A stretch of 64,000 nucleotides of DNA from Solenopsis invicta (Eukaryota; Arthropoda; Insecta; Hymenoptera; Formicidae), in NCBI RefSeq assembly GCF_016802725.1, contig NC_052679.1, forward strand, positions 18,965,635 through 19,029,634, read 5' to 3'. Shown here one piece after another: positions 48,082 through 59,548 of this stretch (positions are counted from its first letter, which is position 1; each line of letters starts with the position of its first letter). A model generated the notes under the pieces. It saw only the letters and a program-made list of their open reading frames with translations. It searched no databases and was not told the origin of the DNA. The position numbers and the translations under genes are program-made.

Positions 48082-50231
48082 CATTTATTGTTAGTTACTA
48101 AGTTTAATATAAAAATTTGAAAGTTGTAATTGTTAACATTTTCAGTAAAGAAAAAAATACTTTTTTTATTTCTTGAGTAATTTTTATATGTAAAATTTCA
48201 CGCTTGTATTCAGTTTTTTTAAATTTATTTTTTAGAGTGTAATATAGACACGATTTAATGATAATTTTAAATTAAAATTATTTATTTGTGTATCGTAAAT
48301 GAAGAGAGATATGAGCATCGGTTTGAAAAGAACGAAGACAGGTCGACAACTTTAGCAAACAAATCGTTGAGCTGACATTGATAAGAGAAATTGGTAGAAA
48401 AGAGGAATCATGAACGAAGGATGAGAAAGCGCATAAAAGTTGAAAAAAGGAGGAAACAGAGAGCAGGTGGACGAAGAAAGATAGTTCGCCCGAGGGGTGG
48501 TAAAGGGGAGACAGTATAGATAGAAGAGAGAGTGAGAGAGGAAAACGAGGACTACAATATGGGTCAGTTATTGATTGCTCCCTAGTCGACTCTCCGTAAC
48601 GCCTACCATACACCTCCGTCGTTCCTATCTTGTTATCTTAGATACCAAAACCGTGGCTACCACTTACCGCCCTTTAACATCGTCAATCTCCTCATTACCA
48701 TGTGGATTTTGACTGTTGCAAATCGGCTTTACACAACCAAGACTATTTTTACTAACCGACAAGCGGCCCTAATGCACTCTCGTTAAATTCGCGGCGAAGG
48801 TGTTACGAGCATATAGCGATAACGTATGATTGCGTGCCCTGTCTCGATATCTTCCCGATTCCCACATGCCGCAGGGCTCTAAGTCATAGTACATCAACGG
48901 TGCACGTTCACGTGCGACGACTGCAGGAGTTCGGGCGACGTCTGTTTGTAACTTTCTAGCTGTCAAATCCGGAGTAAATCGTATATATTGGGAAACGCAA
49001 AGCCGTCTCGCGCTGTGCACATAATAAAACATAAACAGCATTCCTCGCGATGTAATATTATCTGTTTATGAAGACAAAGAGACGTTTTACTAAACAATGA
49101 GATTTTAAATGAATTCGAATATGATTTTAAATTAAATTTCATCATTATTTATAAAAAGAAATTAATTGCTCTTGAATTAAATGCAAGCGAACCGAAATAC
49201 AATTTAGACTCTTTAGGAAATTTAAAATGAATTTTTCCGTGAAAGAAATTTTGTCCATATTTTCCATCTGCAATTTTTTAACGGGTTAATGACACTAAAT
49301 ACGTTCGTAATTAAATTAAAATTCTGAAAAAGTAGAGGAAAGAAAAGAAAGATTCTTTTAACTGTTTTATTGCAAGCTTAAGAAGCTTGTGAAAAGTCCT
49401 TCATTTTTAATTACTTATGATGTAAAAACCAATGAAGTTTTGATGGTTTAAACTAAGATATATTGATACGAAAATTTAATTATACAATTTATCATTATAC
49501 CGTAATTTAGAGCGAGAAATTAACAACATATGAGAGAGCTAAGAGCATACACATTATTAACAGCGATTCCTTACAAATTGCCAGTCGACATTAAATAAAT
49601 TTTTGATAACTCACCAAAGGAAAGCGGTCAAGGCTAAATATCAGCGCAGAAAAGATTATGTAGAAATATTTCCGACGAATCATTCAGCGTCAGATTCACG
49701 AATCGGGGGAAAAAAGACACGCGTAAGAGGATTAAACATATTAATTAATAGGATGAATGAACGTAATTTCTAGTCGTGATGACACCGTCGATAACAAATT
49801 TTAGTTAGAGGATATAGAAAGATACGTAATAGATTAATTTTTACGTTCACGTTATTGTATTATTATGCTTACGATTAGTCACATATTTATCAAGATAATT
49901 ATTACGTGAATTTCATATGAAAAAGCGTATCAGGCGAAATATTCAGAATAAAGTTTTATATTTTGCAACTGGGGGTCAATAAATATGCTTTAATTAGAAA
50001 TCAATTCTAAATAAGATTCAGATGATTATGAGAAGCAGAACAATTATTCTTATAAAATCTAGTATTGTTAAAATATTGTATGATTCAGAAATAATTTATA
50101 CATAATATTATTTAATATTTTTATTATCTTCAATCTTATTGTAATTGTTTTATGTTAATTGAAAAACTATAAATATTCTTATATGATTTTTATTGCCTTC
50201 TGGCCAATTCTACATCAAATACACAGTATAT
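48082..50231. other. AT-rich non-coding stretch
   Basis: No supported gene. An 111-codon minus-strand frame at 48278-48613 reads a purine-rich plus strand as Ser/Leu/Phe-rich peptide and has no recognisable motif. Confidence 0.5.
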
Positions 50232-50262
50232 GCGCGCGCGTGTGTGTGTGTGTGTGTGTGTG
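50232..50262. repeat. (GC)n-(GT)n microsatellite
   Basis: A short GC run leads into a GT tract; about 31 bp in total. Confidence 0.95.
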
Positions 50263-53200
50263 CACTTGCTTCTGATTTTGCATCAATTTGATATACAATA
50301 GAATTAATTGAAAAATAATCTCTTGTGAAAAGAAATCTTATATAAATATTTATAATTGTTTATTTATAATATAGGAACAATTATAATGAAATCGAAGATG
50401 ATAAAAATGTCAAATAATATTTGTCATCGACCGTTCATTGACTAATCATTTTATTGCTGTGAAAGTTTTCGCAATATAATAATGTGCGATAAAATATTTA
50501 TTAAATCTCTAATTACTAAATATTCTTCGTTTGAACAATATTAAAGTAAAAATTAAAAAATTTGTTATAAGAATATATTAATATATTAAAATACATTTAT
50601 TATAATATATATAAATAATATAAATATATATACATATATGTATAAATAAATTATTATCTCTGCATTTTAATAAAAGTTAATCATATAAAGTCATTAATAT
50701 AATATGTTAATATATTATATCTTCATGGTTTATAATTACATTTAATAAAAATTCTAAATTAATAATTTGTGGTTAATAATAATGATTGTATAATTTTCTC
50801 CAAGATTAAACATTTGTATTAACCTATGTTAGAGCTCATTCATTTTAAGATATTGGATCTCTATGAGATGTACTTATATCTTTATTTAATTCGATACATT
50901 CATATAAGTATAAAATATATGAAATAACTTTCATGCAGATCCAACATATTTATTTAAAATAAGGGTTTCTCCTCAAATGTTAATAAAAATGTACTTATTC
51001 AAAATTCGACATGTTTTCGACTCCAAATAAAACAATTTGCAAGAAAAACGCAGTAGTCTGCACCAGGAAACAAATACATTTTTATTAAAATTTGATATGA
51101 GTTTTTTATTCTAAATAAATACCGCAAATATTTTGATAAAATAAAAAAATATGCATTATTCACCAATATGATGCGCAACGATGGAATTGCGATTACGTTG
51201 AATTGCGTTGAACTACATATCAAAACAGAAATATAAATATGAATTATAACAGTATTATTTGGGATAATTAATATTTAAAAATAAATATTTCCTGCACATT
51301 AGATAATTATATATGATAAATTTTGCCAGAAACAAGTAAAATGAAAAATTATAACTTACCCCTTGGCTACTCCACCATCGCCTGACGTTTTCTCTTCTTC
51401 TCTGATTCCATCGTTGCATCCTCACAACATTCACACTCGCGTTGTTAATTACGATTGCGCACGAACTATTTATCAGAGTAGGACAATCGCGTGATACGAC
51501 ACTTGATGTTAATCGCACGCAACATGTATCTTATTATATTTCGATGTACAACACATAAGAAAGTACAAACACCGATTAATTCAACACTGACGCGACTCGT
51601 ACGAGTTGTCAATCGTGAGAACTAATTAAGCGAGTTGACATAGTTAATTGAAGGTAACAATCACGTTCGATATCTCGTTGTACTTGTCGCAATCGCGTTT
51701 CGATGCGTACAGGGGCACACGGAGCGGATTTGCCAATTCGAGTCTCGTCGCGAGAACAACACGCTTGGCCTTGTGTATGTACACGGTAGCACGACACAAA
51801 AACGAATACCAAGATCGCACGCCAGTTAATAAGTTTTTTCACAAAATGTTTCAAGTTATAAATAAAATTATAACTTGAAAAAATAATTGTGAATAAAATA
51901 TACATTGAATATTCCGTTTCTTCAAAGTATTTCAAAATAATTGCGAGCTGTTATTGCTCTTATCGTTTTGTAAATTTAGTGTCATTTAAGATTAAATTTT
52001 AATTGATGAAAACTGTTGCAAAATTGTTGCAATTTGATATGTATTTAAATGCGTATTACTAATAATAATTTAGAAATGGATCTATTTTATTATTTGAAAG
52101 AGATAAAATTTATTTTTGTTTTGATTAAAAAGTTACCTGAATAACTTAATAGATTATATTACTTTTAGATTTTTATTAAGAAAGGAATGACATTTTGTGA
52201 TTTTAATAAATCAAGAATTATGGTTTTAAAATAAGTTTAGAAATAATTAAGTTAAACTGCTGCAAAAAATGTTGTAACTTATTTCTACTTTAGCTTATTA
52301 AATCATTTAACTGATTTCAAGATCTCAAGAAAGAACGATAATAAATTTCTATAAACACTTTTTCTATCAAAATGAAGGTAAACCGTTCTTAAATGAATAT
52401 TAGATTTAATATCACTGACATGTTTGTATTGAGTTCGAGAAAACTTAATTTCAAACAGACGCGCTCTGCTACTTTATTAAACCAATGCATACAATGTAAA
52501 AATTATCATTCGACATTATCTTTCATTATTATGACACAAAAATATCATAATAAAGAACATCTTAGATTTCTTAATTTTAAGACTTTGAAAATTTATTCCT
52601 GCACTAAAGATTGAGTTTTTTATATGAATAATCGTTCGCTTCTCAAATCATTTCCAGAAAAATTTTATGAAATTAAAAATCAACTGTTATCATACGTACG
52701 CGTGAACTATTAAAACTCAATTATTAAATCGCGAGACACTTAGCCTGTATCTCAAGATAAACTTTATCTGAGTTTCTCAATTGAATCGCGGCTGCAAGTA
52801 TAATACAAGTATAACTATAAATATCAAATTGATATTCAAGATTTATAAAGTGTATTATGTTTCAAAACTGGTTTTAGCTAACTTTTCAACAGAAACGTGA
52901 CTATAAATATGAATCTTACTGTCGAAAGAAAAGCGCTTAGAATTTCATTGTTTTGTTAACCAATTAAATTTTGAGAAAATTTAGATTAATATAGCTTATT
53001 GTTTTATTAGATGTTAGATATATTTATTGTGAAAATAAATTGTTATTCAATCTTATATTGAAGAGAATAACGAGATATATGTTGCTGCTATAATATTTTG
53101 ATATTACATTTTTATTTTTATATAGGAATGTTCAAATTTGTTCGTAATATAGTCATATTTTCGTAGAAATAAAAAATTTTCCCATTCGCGAGTATTTTTA

Positions 53201-54103
53201 TTAGTTCATACCAGAAATTTTGCTGATGCAACAATTAAATATTTTTCATGTAAATTCTTCTAAAATTATTTGAATTTAATTAACTTGTCAGTAACTTTAA
53301 TAATCGAAATTCTCTTTATTTACTCGATAAATTTGCGGCCTTGAACTAACTTTAAATAATGGACATATTGTCAATAAGAGGCAGACTCGACATTTCCGTC
53401 GAAAATATAGGAAACTTACATTTTGCGAATCAGGATGTACGTATTCTTAACATTTTGCTCTTTGTGAATAGAGATTTAAAGCGTGAGATTATTCAAAGAA
53501 TTTCGCGCATTACAAAGACTACTCCGTTCTAGGCAAGAAACAGGATCGACGAACAAAGCGGGGCACAACGATGTCAGTTCAACAACTGTGAGATTTGTAT
53601 CAGCTTCAAGGGTGCAATATACATATCGAAATAGCATAGAATTACTCGTCAAAAAGAATTGCAATAAAAAAAATCAGATAAGTTGCTGTGAATATTTGAG
53701 AATAATTTGGATAATCTTGGATTAATTTAAATATCTAACAAAATTTTTAATAAAACTTATTTGAATACTTGAAGTATTGGAGTAGATTACAAAGAAGAAA
53801 AAAAATGTAAAAAATCAAAGCGTTCAATTCGAAGTATTTAAATGTTTGAAAAATTTAAATATTTCGAAAATTTGTAACTTTATATGGTATTGTTTACTCA
53901 TTGAAATTTGCCCATTTTGCGTAAACATTGAAATTTGTCAATTTGTAAGCATTTTCAGTGAGATGGATTGGCGCAAAAATATACATATTATAAATGATTT
54001 TTTGACAGTGATATCTATCACGTCGTGTTTTTTGAAACTTAAAACATTTTAGTCAATACTTTTTTCTTGTCAAGTCAACAGTGATAAATGACGAAAATAA
54101 CTA
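50263..54103. other. very AT-rich non-coding stretch
   Basis: It includes an extreme AT block at about 50570-50660 and a TTTCAAGTTATAA / TTATAACTTGAAA hairpin near 51850-51880. No supported gene. Confidence 0.5.
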
Positions 54104-54349
54104 ATGTCCAGCTCGCTCGCGCGTGTAATACAGATTGACAATTATTACACGAGCTTTATGAGTCAGGAAATCGATCAGGGAAGGCTTGACATCTATGTCA
54201 CGATAGTTGGTCGCAGTGTTAATTTATCGGGTTATAATCGCGGTTGCGCTACTTTCCGATATCAGGGAATACTTGGTCAATCGTGCACGGTATACCGCCT
54301 GTCGATCGTCGTAAGATTTATTCGTATGCAACTACGAAACGGGAAGTGA
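54104..54349 (+). CDS. weak hypothetical ORF, 81 codons
   Basis: ATG 54104 to TGA 54347-54349. The translation has natural mixed composition (MSSSLARVIQIDNYYTSFMS) but no recognised motif. It has a mediocre initiation context and nothing downstream to support it. It lies in a small patch less AT-rich than its surroundings. Chance remains the likeliest explanation. Confidence 0.1.
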   Translation: MSSSLARVIQIDNYYTSFMSQEIDQGRLDIYVTIVGRSVNLSGYNRGCATFRYQGILGQSCTVYRLSIVVRFIRMQLRNGK

Positions 54350-57300
54350 CTCCGGCTACAGATGGGGTCACGAATTAATTGATTTTCTCTGTGACAAAGT
54401 TATGTCACAAACAGAAACAACAGTTGACGGTCGCCAACTTTGAAACCGATTTGCAGATATATGTGCCTGTTCTACCCGTTCTCTCTCGCTTAGCTTGGAT
54501 ACACGAACATCGCATCGTCGTAATACCCACTACATATGGTCGACACATCGCATATCGATCCCTACGAGCAGTTTGCAAAAAAGAGAAGCTCTCGGGCCGT
54601 GCTAAAGCATATTCTCGTATCACGTTGTGTCAATCGAGATAATCGTGACAGCGAGGTGAGCTCGGCGAGAATTTTCCAACGATAACGTTAATACTCATCG
54701 TTATTTAAACGATTTGATATAGTGGTAAATTAGTATCAAATATTTTACATAGAATTTTAATGACAAGCAAACTCGTGCTATCTAGGCGCTATGTATAACT
54801 TGCAATCAAGTGTCTAGTACTGTATATAAGACCTTATATAGCCTCAGGTATAAGTAGTATGTATTGGATAAATAGTAAATTAAGCCTCTAACGATGCCTA
54901 CGTCAACTATCGTTAAGTATAACGTCACTAACTAAAATCGTACAGACGGTACTTGCAACTTACGTATATACGCGAATGCAATCTTTAAAGAAAAATCGAT
55001 TTAGTTCGACAAAACTTTTGCTATCGGGGTGACATATCGGCCCGACAGAATAATTTCCGATTGTACTTTTTCTAAGTTTCGAGTCGTTTTGACAGCTGCC
55101 CTGCTTTTTTTATTTTTATTTATTTATTTATTTTTTTTAATCAGTCCTCTTTTCTGCGTTATATGACAGCACTTTCACGCGCTCGGAAATTGTACGAGTC
55201 GCCACTGTTCCGTCTCTCTGACATTTTAGTTCACAAAAATTGTTCTTAACAGACGCGACTTTTTCACGGTGACTGTTCGTCTTATCGTAAGGAATCATTG
55301 CAGCTTTTTCCCCCTTTTTCTTCGTCGCTCGTAGTCGGTCCGATTAATCGTACGATCAATCGGTTACACGCAAACCGCTTAACGTTTTTACGCAAATCTC
55401 AATAAGTAACACCCTTTAATTCATTGCGGTATATAAGTAGTGGATCATTCTTGTCTAACAACTCCGGGGGATGTTAGCCGCGCTAAGAAATGCGCAAACT
55501 TCCAGGTCATTAACGACAGTTTTGAAGTGTTAAGAACAAGGTACAGCATCTGAAAGTTCTTACAAAGTATCAAGTAGTATGATTCGGTATAATTCTCCCA
55601 TCTTGCGGCGTCATGAATCGAGAAATTAAGCCGTATTTTTCCGACAGAAACAACACCTCACATCGATTATTCGGCAAATATTCACGCTGTGATTTCTCAC
55701 AGTGACAATTTCTTTGCGCTAATCTGTGAAGTTACTTCCCTTTAATAACGAGTGTCAACGAGTAATTTAAAACGCGCTTAACGCGCTCCATTTTCCCATG
55801 TTGACGAGAGTCCGCACGCTGCAGTTTTAATTTCGTTCATTAAACTACTTGTTATGTGTGCTCTCGCTAACGTCCACGTAATGACGTGCCTGAGGTATTC
55901 CCTGGCGGTACGTATTCCGCGCACTCTGAAATGAAGCATGATGAACTTGGAAGGGAAAGGGTTGACCGGCATGCATTCGAAAATAGACAAGCGTACCTCC
56001 GCATTCTATACAAGAGCAGTTAACTGAACGATATAAGAAATTCCAGGCTCGGAGTTTAAGGCAATGAGTAAATTTGAAGCTAATGTGAATCGATGTAATC
56101 GATGATAAGGAAAGAAAATTTTTTATACGAGTTATTTGATTTTTACTACAATTAATTTTGCCGATTTAGAAATTATTCATTCAAATTAATTATTATTTTT
56201 TCAAATTTCAAAATGTGACACTGTCATTTTAGTAAATTAAGAATGTGGTAATTTTAATAAATCAAAAACGCTCTACTTTTGCGGAAAATACTACGTTTCA
56301 TATTTGTGAGTGCATAAGAAAATTTATATGTATGTAAACTTGATATAATTGAAAAACATAATACATAAATAAAAGTATAAATGAAATTTGTACTTACAAA
56401 GAAATAACAACTCAACCAGCAGGAAAATATTAGCAAGAAGGAATGAACGAATGAAAATGAGGTGCCAGACGAACGCGACAAGTTTCTCAAGTTTCAGGTA
56501 ATATAGCTGTCGAAAATAAATTTTCGACTATTTAGGAATATGAACGGGAAGTTTTATGGCGAACATCAAGGATGCGAACCTATCGCGCAAAATATTTCCG
56601 GTGTTCTTATTTTACGATAGAAAGTATCCGTATGGCGGGATCAGTTCGTAGGTTCGAAGTTTCTCAATTGCGCGCAGATATCGGAATCTTGTGTTTTACT
56701 GCTGGTCATGAGCGGAGCTAAGTTTAGCGATTCGAGCACCACATCAAAGCTTTCGAACCGACTTGATTTTCGATAACAGAGGTGACGTCATTTGCTCGCA
56801 GGCCTCAGCGGGATAGGATGCACTTTATTACGTTCTTCGGTGTCTTAACTCACTGTCTTTTTGACGTACTGTCGCATCAATGCTATTATTTCGCGACAGT
56901 TGAAATAACTCTACCTCCACATCTAGCAGTACGTTGGAATGCTTTTGAAAAGTATCGTGTGGAATGCATAATACAGTATGAGTATTGTTTCTCAGAAATA
57001 TCATGTGAATACTTTGTATTACTTATTTATATGCTAATATAAATCCTATATGATATTCCTACACATGAATTGCTACACATTCTTGACATTGACTTTTGCG
57101 GTTTCGTTGATATTGCGAAGAGAAATCAATTTATTAATAGCATTAACAATAGCTTTATTGTATACAGCTAAATTTTATTGTCTTCTAAATTATCTCTTTC
57201 CTTCTGTCTTTCACTAATTGATTTTATGAAGTATTCTTTTCATCATTAGCCCTTTAAGGTATTATTTTGATCCGCTATAAGCGGATCGTGTTGGAAGCCT

Positions 57301-58370
57301 GGGCGTGCTAAGCCCTCTCAGCGATATGTCACCAAACAAAAGATACGCTACATAAAGAAAATCGATCGAGAATTTTTATTTTTTTGATAAGTTTTAAGCC
57401 CCCTCAATGACTAGTAGCTTGAAAATTGCTTATTATCATTCCTGTCATATAATTCTTTAATCGTGTTATAAATAATTCTTTCTAAATCCTTTTGAATTTA
57501 GTTCTCGCCCTCCTCTTAAATCATTGAAGCCGCAAAAAATCAACGTAACGCAACCATGCAAATTCTTATCGGAAGTCACAACCGTCATCTACAATCGTTC
57601 CTCGTTCCCATTACATGATCCGAACTAAAAACTTGGCGATTTTATTTCTTTTGGTGCGATCGGTTAATTATTATTTATCAGCTATCATAAAGGAACTAAT
57701 AAAAGGAAGAAAGACATTAAAAAAATTTTTTAAATAATATTTGAAATAAAGAATTATGTTTATTAACAAATATGATGTTTGCATATGGTATTTTAATTGT
57801 ACAAAGAACAATATTCTCAGATAAAAGAAAATAAGACGTTTGAATGAAATTTTAAGAAAAGAAGAGAATAGAAAAAATGGAACACATTTAGGAAATAATA
57901 TGTAAGAGAATTTATCTGAAAATTAACGGATATTAAAAAAATACAAAGGTTGAAAGCTGCAGTCACCATAGAAGATGTTTTCAGAAGGAAGAATGAAACG
58001 ATGGACAAATAATAAATAACAGAGTATAGTGAAAGTATATATCCGAGTATAAGAAGATATACTTGGATCATTGCTTACATTGCGTCTCATAAAAGACATT
58101 TTTAGTATTTTTGTTTTTATTGTTATACTTATCACTTAGAATTATATAACATATATTTCAGCCATTATTAAAAAATAAGATATTAAATATCTGCTTTTAT
58201 AGAAAGTTTTAAAAATGAAAAAAAATGTCTTAATATATCCTCTACGTCATATATTACTTCCTACACAGCATATACAGTATTATTGGAATCGTGATCCGCA
58301 CCAAAAGAGTTAATGTCGTCGCTTGCTAAAGACCAACTACTATCAATCTCGCCCACTCTCCTCAACCGAA
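54350..58370. other. AT-rich non-coding stretch
   Basis: It contains a T/A-rich tract at 55105-55140, a TGACGTCA site (56783-56790) and the palindrome GATCCGCT-ATA-AGCGGATC (57269-57287, with an 8-bp stem). No supported gene. Confidence 0.5.
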
Positions 58371-58563
58371 TGACGGACGGTGTAAAATGTGTCTGCCACG
58401 CAGCGGATGTGTAGGTAGGTCGGTAGATAATATAGAAACAGCCGGCGATAACCCGGGGCGTGCCCTGAGTCCCGCCCGCTTCATAACGATAAATGCCTGG
58501 ACCATAACTTACGGATGAGAGACGCGCCGGTGCAGACTCCTCATGGACATGGCTCTGTTCTTG

Positions 58564-59019
58564 CTACGACTCGTGGTGGTGGTGGTGGTGCTGGTGGTGC
58601 TGGTGATGTTGCTGATGGTGGTGGTCGTGGTGATCGTGGTGGCCGTCGTCGTCGTCGTCGTCGTTGTCGTTGTTGTCGTCGTCGTCGTCGGCGTCGTCCA
58701 TGATCGTGGTGCTGCCCGTGATCATCGTGGCCAAGCCCGGGAACGGGCTGGCACTTCCGTTCGGCGTGGCGCGGCGTGGCGCAGCTACCGGGGGAGCGTG
58801 GGGCTCCCCCTGGGCCGCCACGGCCACCGCCGCCGACGTGAGGCCCGCCGAGGTCGCCAGGCCGGTACGCCGGAAGGGGCCCGAGGAAGCCGCTAATCGG
58901 CGTGCTAATCTGCGGGCGAGCCGACGGGCCAGGCGCGCCCCTGCGGCACCGGCACCCACGCTGACGGCGTTTCTGTGCCACCCCCCGTGTCCAGGGGATG
59001 GTACACACACTGGGCTCGG
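58564..59019 (-). CDS. possible coding exon ending in Asp/Asn- and His/Gln-rich runs
   Basis: This minus-strand frame is open from just after TAA (59020-59022) to TAG (58564-58566). The last part from ATG 58725 reads MITGSTTIMDDADDDD..., then NNDND, a GHHDHH section and HHQHHQHHHHHHES before the stop. Upstream is Ala/Pro/Ser/Arg-rich (TPNGSASPFPGLATM). Most third positions are G or C through the GC-rich part. Asp and His/Gln runs are common at the ends of insect regulatory proteins (general knowledge). The plus strand in the complementary register shares the same third positions, so the strand is not certain. No domain is recognised and no convincing acceptor lies near 59020. Confidence 0.25.
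   Translation of the reverse strand, partial: PSPVCVPSPGHGGWHRNAVSVGAGAAGARLARRLARRLARRLAASSGPFRRTGLATSAGLTSAAVAVAAQGEPHAPPVAAPRRATPNGSASPFPGLATMITGSTTIMDDADDDDDNNDNDDDDDDGHHDHHDHHHQQHHQHHQHHHHHHES
58573..58692. repeat. (GTG)n / (GTC)n triplet tract
   Basis: Interrupted GTG triplets (about 58573-58643) are followed by GTC/GTT triplets (about 58644-58692). They encode poly-Val in one plus frame and His/Asp runs on the minus strand. Confidence 0.9.
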
Positions 59020-59022
59020 TTA

Positions 59023-59520
59023 CCGCACCTGACCACTACCGTTCTTCTCGCACTTCCTCGCACGCGCTTTCTTCTCCTCGGCTTTCGTCTGTATCTTCTT
59101 ATTTTTTTGTTTTATTAATAGTCGTTATTCACCGGCCACCCCCGAGCCCGTACGTCTCGGTTGCGGTTTCATCAATGTTCGCTCTTGGTCGCTTGGTCGT
59201 CAGTCAAATTCTTCTTCTTTCAGCGGCGAACGTTGCTTGGTGAATCGTGCGTGCGTGCATGCGTGCGTGCCGCTGAAACACATAAAATAGGCAAGATATA
59301 ATAATAGACGGCACGAGAGATAAAGCAGGAGCACGTAATTAATCATGTCAGAAACAGATTACAAAAGACGGTACGAATAATTGAAATAACTAAAATGTAT
59401 ATAGAAATTTATTATCTTTTCTTTATTCATTTCAGCATAAGTATACATTTACTTTTTTAATCTAATTGATTTGCATCAATCGCTTATCATTGACATTATT
59501 TTTTTTATTTATATTTGCAT
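59023..59520. other. pyrimidine-rich then mixed non-coding
   Basis: A long pyrimidine-rich run ending TTTTATTAATAG near 59121 looks like a plus-strand 3' splice site, and another TTCTTCTTTCAG ends near 59223. No exon can be confirmed after either. A GTGC-type repeat lies at 59246-59271. Confidence 0.35.
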
Positions 59521-59548
59521 TTATATATATATATATATATATATATAT
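59521..59548. repeat. (TA)n microsatellite
   Basis: TA tract of about 28 bp. Confidence 0.95.

Noticed and set aside
58543..58896. Plus-strand frame starting MDMALFLLRL followed by about 40 Val/Leu residues, resembling a membrane segment
   Set aside because: The hydrophobic run is simply GTG/GTC triplets; the remainder is Arg/Gly-rich. The minus-strand reading is more natural.
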